From Pseudomonadota bacterium (GTDB lineage Bacteria; Pseudomonadota; Alphaproteobacteria; SMXQ01), in NCBI GenBank assembly GCA_022566265.1, contig JADFJG010000026.1, forward strand, positions 1 to 35,818: 35,818 bases of DNA. Reading direction: 5' to 3'. Below are positions 1-6,790 of the stretch, piece after piece. The notes beneath the pieces were generated by a model. The model saw only the letters and a list, made by a program, of their open reading frames with translations, searched no databases and had not been told where the DNA came from. A program made the position numbers and the translations under genes. The stretch's first letter is position 1. Each line of letters opens with the position of its first letter.

Positions 1-376
1 GGCTCTCCCAGTCGTCCTCGACGAAGCGGATGTCGTGATGCGCGGACGAGATGCCGATCTCGCCCAGGCTTTCGAGGTAGGTCTCCTGGACGTCGGCGGG
101 CGAGGGCTTGAGCAGCACCTGGAACTGGTAATAGTGCTGCAAGCGGTTGGGGTTTTCGCCATAGCGCCCGTCGGCGGGCCGCCGCGTGGGCTGGACGTAG
201 GCGCAGCGCCACGGTTTCGGGCCGAGCGAGCGCAACAGCGTCGCCGGATGGAAGGTGCCGGCGCCGACCTCCATGTCATAGGGTTGCAGGATGACGCAGC
301 CCTTTCGCGCCCAGAACGACTGCAAGTCGAGGATAAGGTCCTGGAAACTGGACGCCTTGGCGCGCTGTTCAGGCAT
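1..376 (-). CDS. glyQ: Glycyl-tRNA synthetase alpha subunit (N-terminal part, cut by window edge)
   Basis: Charges tRNA-Gly together with the beta subunit (GlyS) in the cytoplasm. The first 125 codons are present and the gene runs off the left edge. The start is ATG at 376, giving [19 protein letters not shown]. The class II synthetase signature of the bacterial alpha subunit is easy to read: [20 protein letters not shown] around residues 31-50, then [20 protein letters not shown] and [13 protein letters not shown]. These blocks are near invariant in GlyQ, so the call is firm. The glyS gene would be expected further left, outside the window. In the next genes on the same strand, the zinc-ribbon gene at 487-729 and sppA follow the order I know from several alphaproteobacteria. 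A 12-base motif TAGAGCGGTTCT lies just upstream at 385-396 and recurs at 4107-4118. Confidence 0.96.
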   Translation of the reverse strand, partial: MPEQRAKASSFQDLILDLQSFWARKGCVILQPYDMEVGAGTFHPATLLRSLGPKPWRCAYVQPTRRPADGRYGENPNRLQHYYQFQVLLKPSPADVQETYLESLGEIGISSAHHDIRFVEDDWES

Positions 377-486
377 CACACCGTTAGAGCGGTTCTAGAG
401 CGGGGTCTTCGGCGGCAGACAGTATCGAGCGCGCCGGAACCGGTCAAGGCCGCGCGCGCCGATCGCCGGTAATCCCCGGATCAGCG

Positions 487-729
487 TCAGTAGGGGCAGT
501 CTTCGCGCCCGCATGACTGGGCCCCGCCGGGCGAGACGTAGGTGCCGCAGGCCGCGCACTCGACCAGGGATTCGGCTTCCACCGTTCGGCTCTCGGGCCC
601 GCCCCCTTTGTCCTTGAGCGCCTTCTTCTTGCGGGCCCGGTCGAGCCGGCCCACCCATTTGAAGCCGTACCAGATCGCCAGGATGATGACGGTGGTCAGC
701 AGGAGCTTGTTGAAAGAGAAGCCGAACAT
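487..729 (-). CDS. Small membrane-anchored zinc-ribbon protein, unknown function
   Basis: An 80-residue protein. Residues 5-25 form one hydrophobic membrane segment (FSFNKLLLTTVIILAIWYGF). A basic stretch follows (RLDRARKKKALKDK), and the C-terminus carries four cysteines as CAACGTYVSPGG...SCGREDCPY, a probable single zinc ribbon facing the cytoplasm. Short proteins of this layout are often found beside glyQ and sppA in alphaproteobacteria. I know no assigned function. No clear Shine-Dalgarno precedes the ATG at 729 (upstream on this strand reads TTTAAAACTCCCCC). The gene lies between glyQ and sppA on the same strand, about 110 bases from each, so it may be cotranscribed. Confidence 0.8.
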   Translation of the reverse strand: MFGFSFNKLLLTTVIILAIWYGFKWVGRLDRARKKKALKDKGGGPESRTVEAESLVECAACGTYVSPGGAQSCGREDCPY

Positions 730-836
730 GGGGGAGTTTTAAAGGGCCGGGCGCCGAGGAGCAAGAAGTGTGGCGACGCCAAGCCCGGTCCCGGCGTCGT
801 GCCCCAGTGGCGGCCCCAGTGGCGAAAGAGGCGCCA

Positions 837-1754
837 TCACAGGCCGAAGCGGCTCCACAGCGCGCGCTCCTCGATCGCGGAGATGATGCCGGCGGCCAGT
901 TCGGCGCCACCGCCGGCGCCAAGCGACGGAACGCCCGCCGGGGACGTTCCCTCCCAATGGCCATCCCCATGGCGGGACCCGAGGCCGGGGCCGAAACGGC
1001 GCTTGAACCAGGGGCGCTGAGGCGTGACCACCCTGAGCCTGACCTCGTCGCCGAAGCGTTCGCGCATGACGGTGCGGAGATCGCCGATGCCGTCGATGAG
1101 CCCCAGCTCGAGCGCCCGGCGCCCGGACCAGAAGGCGCCGGAAAAGAGCTCGTCCTCCGCCGCCTTGAGCTTGCCCTGGCGCCGGGCGCGCACCATCGCC
1201 TTGAAGGTCTCATGGACGTCGCCCTGGATCGCCTTGATGCGGGCGACGTCGTCCGGGTCCTCGGGCGTGAAGGGATCGAGCAGCGATTTATTCTCGCCCG
1301 CGGTATAGATCCGCCGCTCGATGCCGAGGCGCCCGATCGCTTCCGCCAGGCCGAAGCTCTTGAAGATCACCCCGACCGAACCGATGATCGACGATTCATC
1401 GGCGAAGATCTCGTCCCCCGCCAACGCCAGCCAGTAGCCGCCCGAACCGGCCACGTCCTCGGCGAAGGCGAAGACCGGCACCTCGTTCTCCTCCGCCAGC
1501 GCGCGGATGCGCTTGCAGATGAGCGCCGATTGCACCGCCGAGCCCCCCGGCGAATTGACCGCGAGCGCCACCGCCTTCAGGCGCCGCAGCGAAAAGGCGC
1601 GCTCGATCGCCTCCGCCAGGCCCCCAAGCGTCAGGCCCGTGCGCAACGGCCCGAGCTGGCCGATGATGCCGCTAAGGCGCAGCACCGCCACGACGGGGGG
1701 CGGGTTGCGCACCCGTTCGATCGGCACCAAGCGCCGCAACGCGCCGAGTTTCAT
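837..1754 (-). CDS. sppA: Signal peptide peptidase SppA-type serine protease (S49 family)
   Basis: Degrades leftover signal peptides and other membrane-embedded peptides using a Ser-Lys dyad. ATG at 1754 is preferred over longer in-frame starts because GGGGGGAGA lies directly upstream; it gives 305 residues. The nucleophile is Ser104 in DVAGSGGYWLAL. The probable general base is Lys156 in TAGENKSLLDPFTP. Their 52-residue spacing equals that of the Bacillus short-form dyad (Ser147/Lys199, from memory). The conserved NSPGG loop is at 67-71 and SIIGSVGVIFK at 122-132. The length fits the short single-domain form, not the 67 kDa enterobacterial form. No clear N-terminal membrane anchor is visible, so it may associate with the membrane by its surface or as an oligomer. 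A glycine-rich tail occupies roughly residues 255-285. Confidence 0.9.
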   Translation of the reverse strand: MKLGALRRLVPIERVRNPPPVVAVLRLSGIIGQLGPLRTGLTLGGLAEAIERAFSLRRLKAVALAVNSPGGSAVQSALICKRIRALAEENEVPVFAFAEDVAGSGGYWLALAGDEIFADESSIIGSVGVIFKSFGLAEAIGRLGIERRIYTAGENKSLLDPFTPEDPDDVARIKAIQGDVHETFKAMVRARRQGKLKAAEDELFSGAFWSGRRALELGLIDGIGDLRTVMRERFGDEVRLRVVTPQRPWFKRRFGPGLGSRHGDGHWEGTSPAGVPSLGAGGGAELAAGIISAIEERALWSRFGL

Positions 1755-1854
1755 TCTCCCCCCTCGAGGTTTCTGGAAAGGCTTGCCGGCCGCGGCCGGC
1801 GGGCCTTCGCCACGCCGAAGCGGCTCCGACCGCACAGGCGGGTGAAATGCCGTC

Positions 1855-2658
1855 TCACAGCTCGAGCCCCTCGCCGCGGCGGAGCACCGCTTCCGCCTGA
1901 GCGGTGAAGGACCCGTCCTCTTCATGAAGGACCATGCCGGTGGCAAGGCGCATCGGCCGGAAGGCGTCGGCGACGGCGCGCACCAATACCCTCTTGGCGG
2001 GCTTACCCGAATAGCCCGGCCACAGCGGATAGACGACGATGGAGCCGGCGCGGCCGTGAAGCTCGGCGAGGAGCGTATCGAGGCGGTCGGCGCGGTGGAT
2101 CACGGTCAAGGTGCCCTTGCGCCGCACCATGGCGAGGCAGAAACGGACCCAGTCGCCAAGGCCGCCGGCGGGCGCCGCGTCTTGCCTAACCGCCGACGCC
2201 GCGCCTTCGACGTTTGCCGCCGCCCTGCCCCGATCCGGCGATGGGCTTGCCCGGCCGGCCTCGATATAGGGCGGATTGGCCATGACATGGTCGAACGAAC
2301 CCGGCGCCAGGCGCATCGGCGGGCGGGTCAGATCGCCGGTCATGACGTCGACCCGGCCGATAAAGCCGTTGAGACCGATATTGTGGCTGGCGAGGCGGGC
2401 CATGTCCGGCTGCGCCTCGATACCGCTCACCCGGCAGCGGGGCACGCGCCAGGCGAGGCAGAGCGACGCCGCGCCCGAACCGGCGCCGACGTCGAGCACC
2501 CTCTCGCCGGCGATCGCGGGAACGGCGGCGGCGAGGAAGACGGGGTCGATCGCCACCCGATAGCCTTTCTTGGGCTGGCAGAGCTTGACCCGCCCGTCGA
2601 GCAGGCCGTCCTCGGTGATGGCGGCGCCGCCATGGGGGGCAAGGGCCGGTTCAGCCAT
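1855..2658 (-). CDS. TrmN6-like tRNA1(Val) adenine-N6 methyltransferase
   Basis: A SAM-dependent class I methyltransferase of 267 residues. SAM motif I is RVLDVGAGSGAASL at about 53-66, and the amino-methyltransferase motif NPPY is at 128-131. NPPY marks enzymes that methylate an exocyclic nitrogen. The N-terminal DGLLDGRVKLCQPKKGYR, followed by DPVFLAAA, matches the YfiC/TrmN6 family, which methylates A37 of tRNA-Val. After NPPY there is a short Ala/Gly-rich insertion of low complexity (residues about 135-160). The ATG at 2658 lies inside the last codons of the DUF2007 gene (8-base overlap), so the two genes are probably translationally coupled. Specificity for tRNA-Val is family knowledge, not shown by the sequence. 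Confidence 0.85.
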   Translation of the reverse strand: MAEPALAPHGGAAITEDGLLDGRVKLCQPKKGYRVAIDPVFLAAAVPAIAGERVLDVGAGSGAASLCLAWRVPRCRVSGIEAQPDMARLASHNIGLNGFIGRVDVMTGDLTRPPMRLAPGSFDHVMANPPYIEAGRASPSPDRGRAAANVEGAASAVRQDAAPAGGLGDWVRFCLAMVRRKGTLTVIHRADRLDTLLAELHGRAGSIVVYPLWPGYSGKPAKRVLVRAVADAFRPMRLATGMVLHEEDGSFTAQAEAVLRRGEGLEL

Positions 2659-2869
2659 GATTGTGGTGGACCTCGGCGGCGTCCAACAGCCGGCAGGCGC
2701 GATCGAATTGCTCGTTTGCGACCATGACGCGCCTGGGGATGGCGTTGGCGCTGCCCTCGAGTATCGACATGTGTGTGTCGAGCTCGAACGCCTCGATATC
2801 GTCGTCGGCCAAAAGCGCCCTGACCCAGGAAATCAACACTATATCGTTGGTCCTGAGCAACTCCTTCAT
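2651..2869 (-). CDS. DUF2007 family small protein
   Basis: A 72-residue protein resembling the DUF2007 ('putative signal transducing protein') fold. It starts MKELLRTNDIVLISWVRALL and continues with AFELDTHMS and NAIPRRVMVANEQFDRACRLL, the usual ferredoxin-like pattern of a short strand, a helix and a conserved R-RVMV strand. The biochemical role of the family is unknown to me. Its 3' end overlaps the start of the downstream methyltransferase by 8 bases, a pairing common in alphaproteobacteria. It is divergent from ispB, with about 150 bases between the two starts. No strong ribosome binding site is visible before the ATG at 2869. Confidence 0.85.
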   Translation of the reverse strand: MKELLRTNDIVLISWVRALLADDDIEAFELDTHMSILEGSANAIPRRVMVANEQFDRACRLLDAAEVHHNHG

Positions 2870-2944
2870 GGCCGGCCCCAGGCGCCGGCGCGCGGAACAA
2901 AATTATGAGGCATAAATTACCTATAAATTACCTATGTTGTGGAC

Positions 2945-2974
2945 TTGACCGTCGGCAAACACCGCTTCTATGCT
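2945..2974 (+). promoter_or_regulatory. Probable sigma-70 promoter of ispB
   Basis: TTGACC at 2945-2950 and TATGCT at 2969-2974 are separated by 18 bases. Transcription would start near 2981, between this site and the TTG codon at 3017. The promoter lies inside the longer reading frame that begins at GTG 2939, which argues that the longer start is wrong. Not tested; based on consensus match only. Confidence 0.5.
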
Positions 2975-3016
2975 CGTGCAGTCGCATCGCCGCGTCAAGC
3001 AACATGGGAGGAGCGC

Positions 3017-4039
3017 TTGGCACTCGTCGTCGATCTCCATGCCGGCCGGGACAAGGGCCGGCGGCCATCGCTGGAACTCTTGATCGCGCTCGTCGCCGAC
3101 GATCTGGCGCGGGTCAATGAGCTCGTGCTCAAGAACATGGAAAGTCAGGTGGCGCTGATCCCCGAGCTGGCGGGCCACATCATCGCCGCCGGGGGCAAGC
3201 GTCTCAGGCCGATGCTGGTGCTGGGCGCGGCGCGGTTGTGCGGCTATGACGGCGAGCGCCATATCGGCCTCGCGGCCTGCGTCGAGTTCATCCACACCGC
3301 CACCCTGTTGCATGACGACGTGGTGGATGAGAGCGACCTGAGGCGAGGGCTCGCCACCGCCAACACGGTCTGGGGCAACAAGGCGAGCGTGCTGGTGGGG
3401 GACTTCCTGTTCAGCCGTTCGTTCCAGTTGATGGTGACCGACGGCTCGATCGACGTGCTCGCCATCCTGTCCGACGCTTCCGCCGTGATCGTCGAGGGCG
3501 AGGTCATGCAGTTGACCACGGCGAACGACACCGAGACCAGCGAGACCGCCTATCTCGAGGTCATCAAGTCGAAGACCGCGAAGCTGTTCTCCGCCGCCTG
3601 CCGGCTCGGCGCCGTGGTCGCCGAACGACCGGCGATCGAGGAGGAGGCCCTGACCTCGTTCGGGCTCAACCTCGGCATCGCCTTCCAGCTGGTCGACGAC
3701 GTGCTCGATTACTCGGCGCCCCAGGCGGTGCTCGGCAAGGCCGTGGGCGATGACTTCCGGGGGGGCAAGATCACGCTTCCCATCATCCTCGCCTTCCGCC
3801 GCGGCAACGATGGCGAGAGAGATTTCTGGCGCCACGCCCTGGAGGAGCTGGAGCAGGAGGACGGCGACCTCGAACGCGCGGTCGCCTTGTTGCACCAGCA
3901 CGGCGCGCTGGCGGATACCACGGAACGCGCCCGCCATTACGCCAAATTGGCGCGCGACGCGCTCGATATCTTCGCCGCCGGGGACGAGAAAGCGGCGCTT
4001 ATCGAGGCCGTCGATTTCTCCATCGAGCGCAACCACTAA
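3017..4039 (+). CDS. ispB: Long-chain trans-polyprenyl (octa/decaprenyl) diphosphate synthase
   Basis: Elongates farnesyl diphosphate with isopentenyl units to make the side chain of ubiquinone. The first aspartate-rich motif is LLHDDVVDESDLRRG (Asp100, 101, 104) and the second is QLVDDVLDY (Asp227, 228, 231). GGKRLRP is at 59-65 and FRGGKITLP near 247-255. I chose TTG at 3017 because GGGAGGA sits 5 bases before it, giving 340 residues, the usual family length. An upstream GTG at 2939 would add 26 residues but would include the likely promoter. Chain length cannot be fixed from sequence here; small residues upstream of the first motif (FIHTATLLHDD) fit long products. It is divergent from the DUF2007 gene and ends beside a repeat-rich gap. 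Confidence 0.93.
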   Translation: MALVVDLHAGRDKGRRPSLELLIALVADDLARVNELVLKNMESQVALIPELAGHIIAAGGKRLRPMLVLGAARLCGYDGERHIGLAACVEFIHTATLLHDDVVDESDLRRGLATANTVWGNKASVLVGDFLFSRSFQLMVTDGSIDVLAILSDASAVIVEGEVMQLTTANDTETSETAYLEVIKSKTAKLFSAACRLGAVVAERPAIEEEALTSFGLNLGIAFQLVDDVLDYSAPQAVLGKAVGDDFRGGKITLPIILAFRRGNDGERDFWRHALEELEQEDGDLERAVALLHQHGALADTTERARHYAKLARDALDIFAAGDEKAALIEAVDFSIERNH

Positions 4040-4154
4040 TCCACGCGCGCGACGGCGTGTGACCCATTGTTCAGTAGCGGTGGAAGTTCCGTCTTCCGCC
4101 GGGCCCTAGAGCGGTTCTCGGTAGATAGGAATCAATTTGATGGGTGCAAATCGG

Positions 4155-4199
4155 CTCCTTCGGCTAGGCGCGGGCGCGCCGCGCGATGCTTGAGCATCG
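4155..4199. repeat. Dispersed palindromic element, copy 1
   Basis: CTCCTTCGGCTAGG (4155-4168) is followed by a GC-rich stretch and the perfect hairpin CGATGCT-TG-AGCATCG (4184-4199). The same arrangement, TTCTTCGGCTAGG and then a GATGC/GCATC hairpin, occurs at 35678-35721 beside hpnD. The two sites therefore look like members of one intergenic repeat family. Confidence 0.5.
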
Positions 4200-4206
4200 G
4201 GCAAGA

Positions 4207-4328
4207 GGGAAGGGGTCAAGTCTTGATAATTATCATTTTAAGCTGGCTCTCTTCCGCGCCGCGCGAGAGGGGAAGGGGTCAAGTCTTGATAATTATCATT
4301 TTAAGCTGGCTCTCTTCCGCGCCGCGCG
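4207..4328 (+). repeat. Two tandem copies of a 59-base repeat (period 63)
   Basis: Copies 4207-4265 and 4270-4328 are identical by eye. Each starts GGGAAGGGGTCAAGTCTTGA, contains the perfect 12-base palindrome TGATAATTATCA, continues CATTTTAAGCTGGCTCTC and ends in a GC-rich CCGCGCCGCGCG. The AT-rich core contrasts with the GC-rich surroundings. The core GGGGTCAAGTCTTGA resembles repeats I have seen next to REP-associated tyrosine transposases (RAYTs); no transposase gene is present here. A relative of the core forms the 3' end of hicB at 6760-6790. Confidence 0.85.
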
Positions 4329-4419
4329 GGTCAAATCCGAACGCCCGGCACGAGGCCGGACGTCGCAGGGGAATTATTCCCTTGCACCGGGGGCGGCTAA
4401 TGGGTGACCCCTTCGGCCT

Positions 4420-5187
4420 CTAATCGTCCCAGACCTTTTCCGGCAGCGGCAGCCCGGCGAGGTCATCGTCGCTCAACGGCCGGTCCGGCTCGGTGGCGAA
4501 ATCCTCCCTCAGCAGCATCATCAACTGGCGGACATGCTGGCCCGAATGCCAGGTGAAACGTTCGAGCACGTCGTGCAAGGAATGGGTGCCGTAATAGGTC
4601 TCGACAGGTCCCTGGCAGGACTTGTCCTCGAGCCCTTGCCACCAGTCCCTGACGCTCTTGCGGACCCGATCGCCGTAAGCGGAGATCTGCGGGGCCGTCG
4701 CCATGTCCGCCGGCGCCTCTGTGTTCAGCAGCTCGCGGGTGACCATCCCCTCGGCGCCGGTGGCGACTTCGAGAAAGGCCTCCTGGAGCCTGAAGATATG
4801 AAAGCCGAGATTGCGGTAGGTGCGCTTGCGGTCGCGCACATTGGTGTCGAGCCTGTCGGCGGGGAACTGGCACAGGTACCGCTGGGCGGCGGCGAGAATG
4901 AGGTCGAGCTTCTCGACCAACTGTTCTGGCGTGAGTTGCGCCTTGGCCTGGTATTCGACGCCGGTCAGCCGGGCCACGTCGTCGAGGGACTGGCCGAACA
5001 CCCACTCGTCGCCAAGCGCCACCACCGGGACGGAGGTGGCGCCGATGCTTCTCAGCGCCTCCATGCCGCCGGGGTCGTCCTGAATGTTGATCGATTCGAA
5101 TTCGATCCCACGGATCGAAAAGAACTCCTTGGTCCTAAGGCAACTGGTTCAACCCGGGTGCCAGAACACCCTGATGGTCTCGGACAC
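4420..5187 (-). CDS. Glutaredoxin-DinB fusion with in-frame UGA at the redox cysteine (candidate selenoprotein)
   Basis: GTG at 5187, preceded by AGGAGAGGGGA, opens a 255-codon frame interrupted only by TGA at 5151-5149 (codon 13). The N-terminus reads MSETIRVFWHPG-UGA-TSCLRTKEFF. The stop thus replaces the first cysteine of the glutaredoxin CxxC, leaving UxxC with Cys16. A cis-proline loop (TSVP, residues 51-54) completes the thioredoxin fold. Residues about 88-245 form a DinB-like four-helix domain: a helix-rich stretch with HIFRLQEAFLEV, then HSLHDVLERFTWHSGQHVRQL, whose spaced histidines are potential metal ligands. Cysteine versions of this fusion exist in other bacteria (from memory). 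Conventional gene calling would report only the 214 residues from ATG 5064. The alternatives are a nonsense mutation or a base error. Selenocysteine is favoured because the UGA falls exactly on a catalytic cysteine and everything after it is open. Confidence 0.72.
5101..5119 (-). promoter_or_regulatory. Candidate bacterial SECIS hairpin downstream of the UGA
   Basis: On the coding strand TTCGATCC and GGATCGAA form a perfect 8-base-pair stem around the loop GUG. The loop begins 37 bases after the UGA and has G first. Bacterial SECIS elements are hairpins a few tens of bases after UGA with G early in the loop; this one sits at the far end of the range I recall. A shorter alternative, CCUU-AGGACC-AAGG at 5127-5140, lies only 12 bases from the UGA. 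Confidence 0.4.
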
Positions 5188-5327
5188 GGCTCGTCCCCTC
5201 TCCTGGTAGATTCTTGTAGTGAACGTACCCAGCCTAACGAGGGTGCGGCCGGGCTGTAAAGCCAATTTCGGTCGTGATCGGGGGGAACGCGGGGCGGCCC
5301 CGTCCAGGCCGGGGCTGGTGGAGGTGT

Positions 5328-5990
5328 TTAGGACGAGGCCGCCGCCGCGTCGTTGGCGCTGACTGCCTGGGGCAGCTTCGCGCCGGGGCGAGGTGTGCAC
5401 CAGAGCCGGCCCTGCTTCCGGGGGCTCTTGCACAAGGCGCAATTAAGCTTGAGCGGGTCGACCGCGCTCAAATAGGCGCATCTCCAGGCCACCGTGATCT
5501 CCTCGCGGTTGGCGTCATCGATCTCGAGCGCGCAGATCGGCGCGCCCAGAAGCGGCGGATCGGTGAAGCCGAGCTCGGCGAGAAGCTTGACGGTGGCGGG
5601 GTGGACGGCGTGGGAATAGTAACGCGAAAAATCGTAGCGTCCGTCGTCCAGCAGTTCGGCGAACGCCTTCGACACCAGGACGGTGGCCAGCCCCCTCTTG
5701 CGAAGTTCGGAGTGCACCACCACCGAATCGAGCTTGCAGACCTTGGCGCTGGCGTTACCGGTACCGGCGTCAACGATCTGGCAGCAGATTACGGCACAGA
5801 CCTTGGAGCAGCCCATCAGACCCAGAAGCAGCAACTCGCCGGCGGGCGCATCGTTGCGGTCGCCGTCGAGGCAGGTACCGATGCGCCCGATCTCCTCGGA
5901 GGTGGCGTGCCGGCGCACGAAATCGAGGAAGGTCTCGCGCGAAACCTCGCCGATCTCAAGTCCCTTTTTCTCGGCCGGGCACGGGCTCAT
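5328..5990 (-). CDS. GNAT-family N-acetyltransferase-like protein
   Basis: A 220-residue protein with the GNAT acetyl-CoA signature: a strand plus loop reading KLDSVVVHSELRKRGLATVLV (motif A, R/Q-x-x-G-x-A form), followed by a helix and later by AVHPATVKLLAELGF, the typical GNAT motif B region. The substrate is unknown. It is cysteine-rich for a cytoplasmic enzyme: CSKVCAVICC in the core strand, and a C-terminal CALCKSPRKQGRLWC that could be a small metal site. ATG at 5990 is chosen over the TTG one codon earlier because GGAG lies 6 bases before it. It is divergent from the small membrane protein at 6376 and upstream of the glutaredoxin-DinB gene on the same strand, 140 bases away. Confidence 0.75.
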   Translation of the reverse strand: MSPCPAEKKGLEIGEVSRETFLDFVRRHATSEEIGRIGTCLDGDRNDAPAGELLLLGLMGCSKVCAVICCQIVDAGTGNASAKVCKLDSVVVHSELRKRGLATVLVSKAFAELLDDGRYDFSRYYSHAVHPATVKLLAELGFTDPPLLGAPICALEIDDANREEITVAWRCAYLSAVDPLKLNCALCKSPRKQGRLWCTPRPGAKLPQAVSANDAAAASS

Positions 5991-6375
5991 CAATCACTCC
6001 AAAAATTCGTCACATTCACTGTCCTTGCGTTCACCGCCGGTAGGGCGCTTAACACCCGCCGACACCCCGATTAGACCACGAAGTGCTTTACCGGGAGTTA
6101 AAGGGTCAATTTTAATTAAATATAATCAATTACTTACCATGGCACTTCGTCACGGCGCAAAACCCCGCCTGCTCCGGCGGGGCGTTCTTTATGCCGCCAA
6201 ATCGTTCCGCATTTACGATTTCTTAGACAAATATAGATTAGTATCGATTAACACCCACGATCAGTGGATGTTTTGGGGCGGCTGATCTAAGCATCTGTCT
6301 TCCCTTGGTGACACTATAGCCGCCCACGCAACTCACCTCACCTAAGGGAGCCACATACCCAAAGGAGGAGGAAAA
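5991..6375. other. AT-rich divergent gap with RNA-like signals
   Basis: No protein gene is supported. Visible signals: a 9-base inverted repeat ACGAAGTGC (6078-6086) and GCACTTCGT (6142-6150); a perfect TATAAT at 6121-6126 in an AT-rich patch; a GC hairpin at 6163-6182; and GGTGACACTATAG at 6307-6319, identical to the core of the phage SP6 promoter. A strong Shine-Dalgarno (AAAGGAGGAGG) ends the gap before the ATG at 6376. Confidence 0.6.
6121..6193 (+). ncRNA. Possible short RNA (TATAAT to GC hairpin)
   Basis: TATAAT at 6121-6126 would start an RNA near 6133. The stem CCCCGCC (6163-6169) / GGCGGGG (6176-6182), followed by CGTTCTTTA, could end it, giving about 55-60 bases. The -35 match is poor (TTAAAG near 6098). 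The hairpin also has four T on the other strand, so it may be only a bidirectional terminator. Speculative. Confidence 0.25.
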
Positions 6376-6615
6376 ATGCCTTCATTCTTCGATAAGCTAA
6401 AGGGTTGGCTCGGCCAGATCGTCGAGCTCGGCCTACTGCTGATTGCTCTCGGCATTGTACTCCAGATCTTGTTCGGCCGGGCGGTCAGCTTCATACCGGG
6501 CGACGTTGTCGGTAATCTCATCGCCGTGGTTAAGGCGATGGGCGACAACGGCCTCGCCGGCTTGATCGCCATCGGTGTCGTCATGTGGCTGTTCTGGAAG
6601 AGGCAACCAGGGTAA
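6376..6615 (+). CDS. Small two-helix membrane protein, unknown function
   Basis: A 79-residue protein starting MPSFFDKLKGWLGQIVELGL. Residues 14-33 (QIVELGLLLIALGIVLQILF) and about 57-74 (NGLAGLIAIGVVMWLFW) are hydrophobic membrane helices joined by a loop that begins with a short basic/hydrophobic stretch (GRAVSFIPGDVVG). I recognise no family. Translation signals are excellent: AAAGGAGGAGG lies 5-6 bases before ATG. A strong terminator follows at 6644, so this is a monocistronic unit. The upstream gap is AT-rich and holds an SP6-promoter-like sequence. Its isolation and strong signals suggest high expression. Confidence 0.8.
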   Translation: MPSFFDKLKGWLGQIVELGLLLIALGIVLQILFGRAVSFIPGDVVGNLIAVVKAMGDNGLAGLIAIGVVMWLFWKRQPG

Positions 6616-6643
6616 CAACGGCTGTCTTAGGAGGGATGGGTTG

Positions 6644-6680
6644 ACGGGCTGGGGGATCTCCCCCAGCCCGTTGCCTTTTC
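6644..6680 (+). terminator. Rho-independent terminator after the small membrane protein
   Basis: ACGGGCTGGGGGA (6644-6656) and TCCCCCAGCCCGT (6659-6671) form a perfect 13-base-pair stem with almost no loop, followed by TGCCTTTTC. It stands 28 bases after the stop codon. Confidence 0.85.
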
Positions 6681-6759
6681 GTAAGCCGGCACTCAGTCTG
6701 TCGCCTTGCCCGCCCGACATCCCTGGGCGCGACTGACGAAAAACCGCAGGATTCAAGGG

Positions 6760-6790
6760 GGAGAAGAGGTCAAGACTTGACTCCTTCTCC
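6760..6790. repeat. 31-base near-perfect palindrome containing the hicB stop codon
   Basis: GGAGAAGAGGTCAAG (6760-6774) and CTTGACTCCTTCTCC (6776-6790) pair with two mismatches around a single A. Read on the minus strand its core GGAGTCAAGTCTTGA is almost identical to GGGGTCAAGTCTTGA in the tandem repeat at 4207-4328. The last hicB codons (Gly-Val-Lys-Ser-stop) are encoded by it. Confidence 0.7.

Larger units (their letters stand above)
4040..4419. other. Gene-free gap filled with repeat elements
   Basis: This convergent gap between ispB and the glutaredoxin-DinB gene holds no convincing gene. Small open frames exist only because the 63-base tandem repeat is a multiple of three. From left to right it contains the dispersed 12-base motif TAGAGCGGTTCT (4107-4118) followed by an AT-richer tail, a palindrome-bearing element (4155-4199), and two tandem copies of a 59-base unit (4207-4265, 4270-4328). 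No terminator with a T-run is visible for ispB. Confidence 0.7.

Noticed and set aside
4067-4423. Open frames of 73-118 codons over the tandem repeat
   Set aside because: They exist because the 63-base period is divisible by three; the sequence is a duplicated repeat with no ribosome binding site and no known domain.
5149-5151. TGA as a simple nonsense mutation making the glutaredoxin-DinB gene a pseudogene
   Set aside because: Not excluded, but less likely: no other stop or frameshift occurs, the start signals are intact and the stop falls on the one residue where selenocysteine is expected.
6307-6319. Cloning-vector contamination because of the SP6 promoter core
   Set aside because: The match is limited to the core, flanks do not match vector sequence, and the surrounding genes are continuous chromosome-like sequence.
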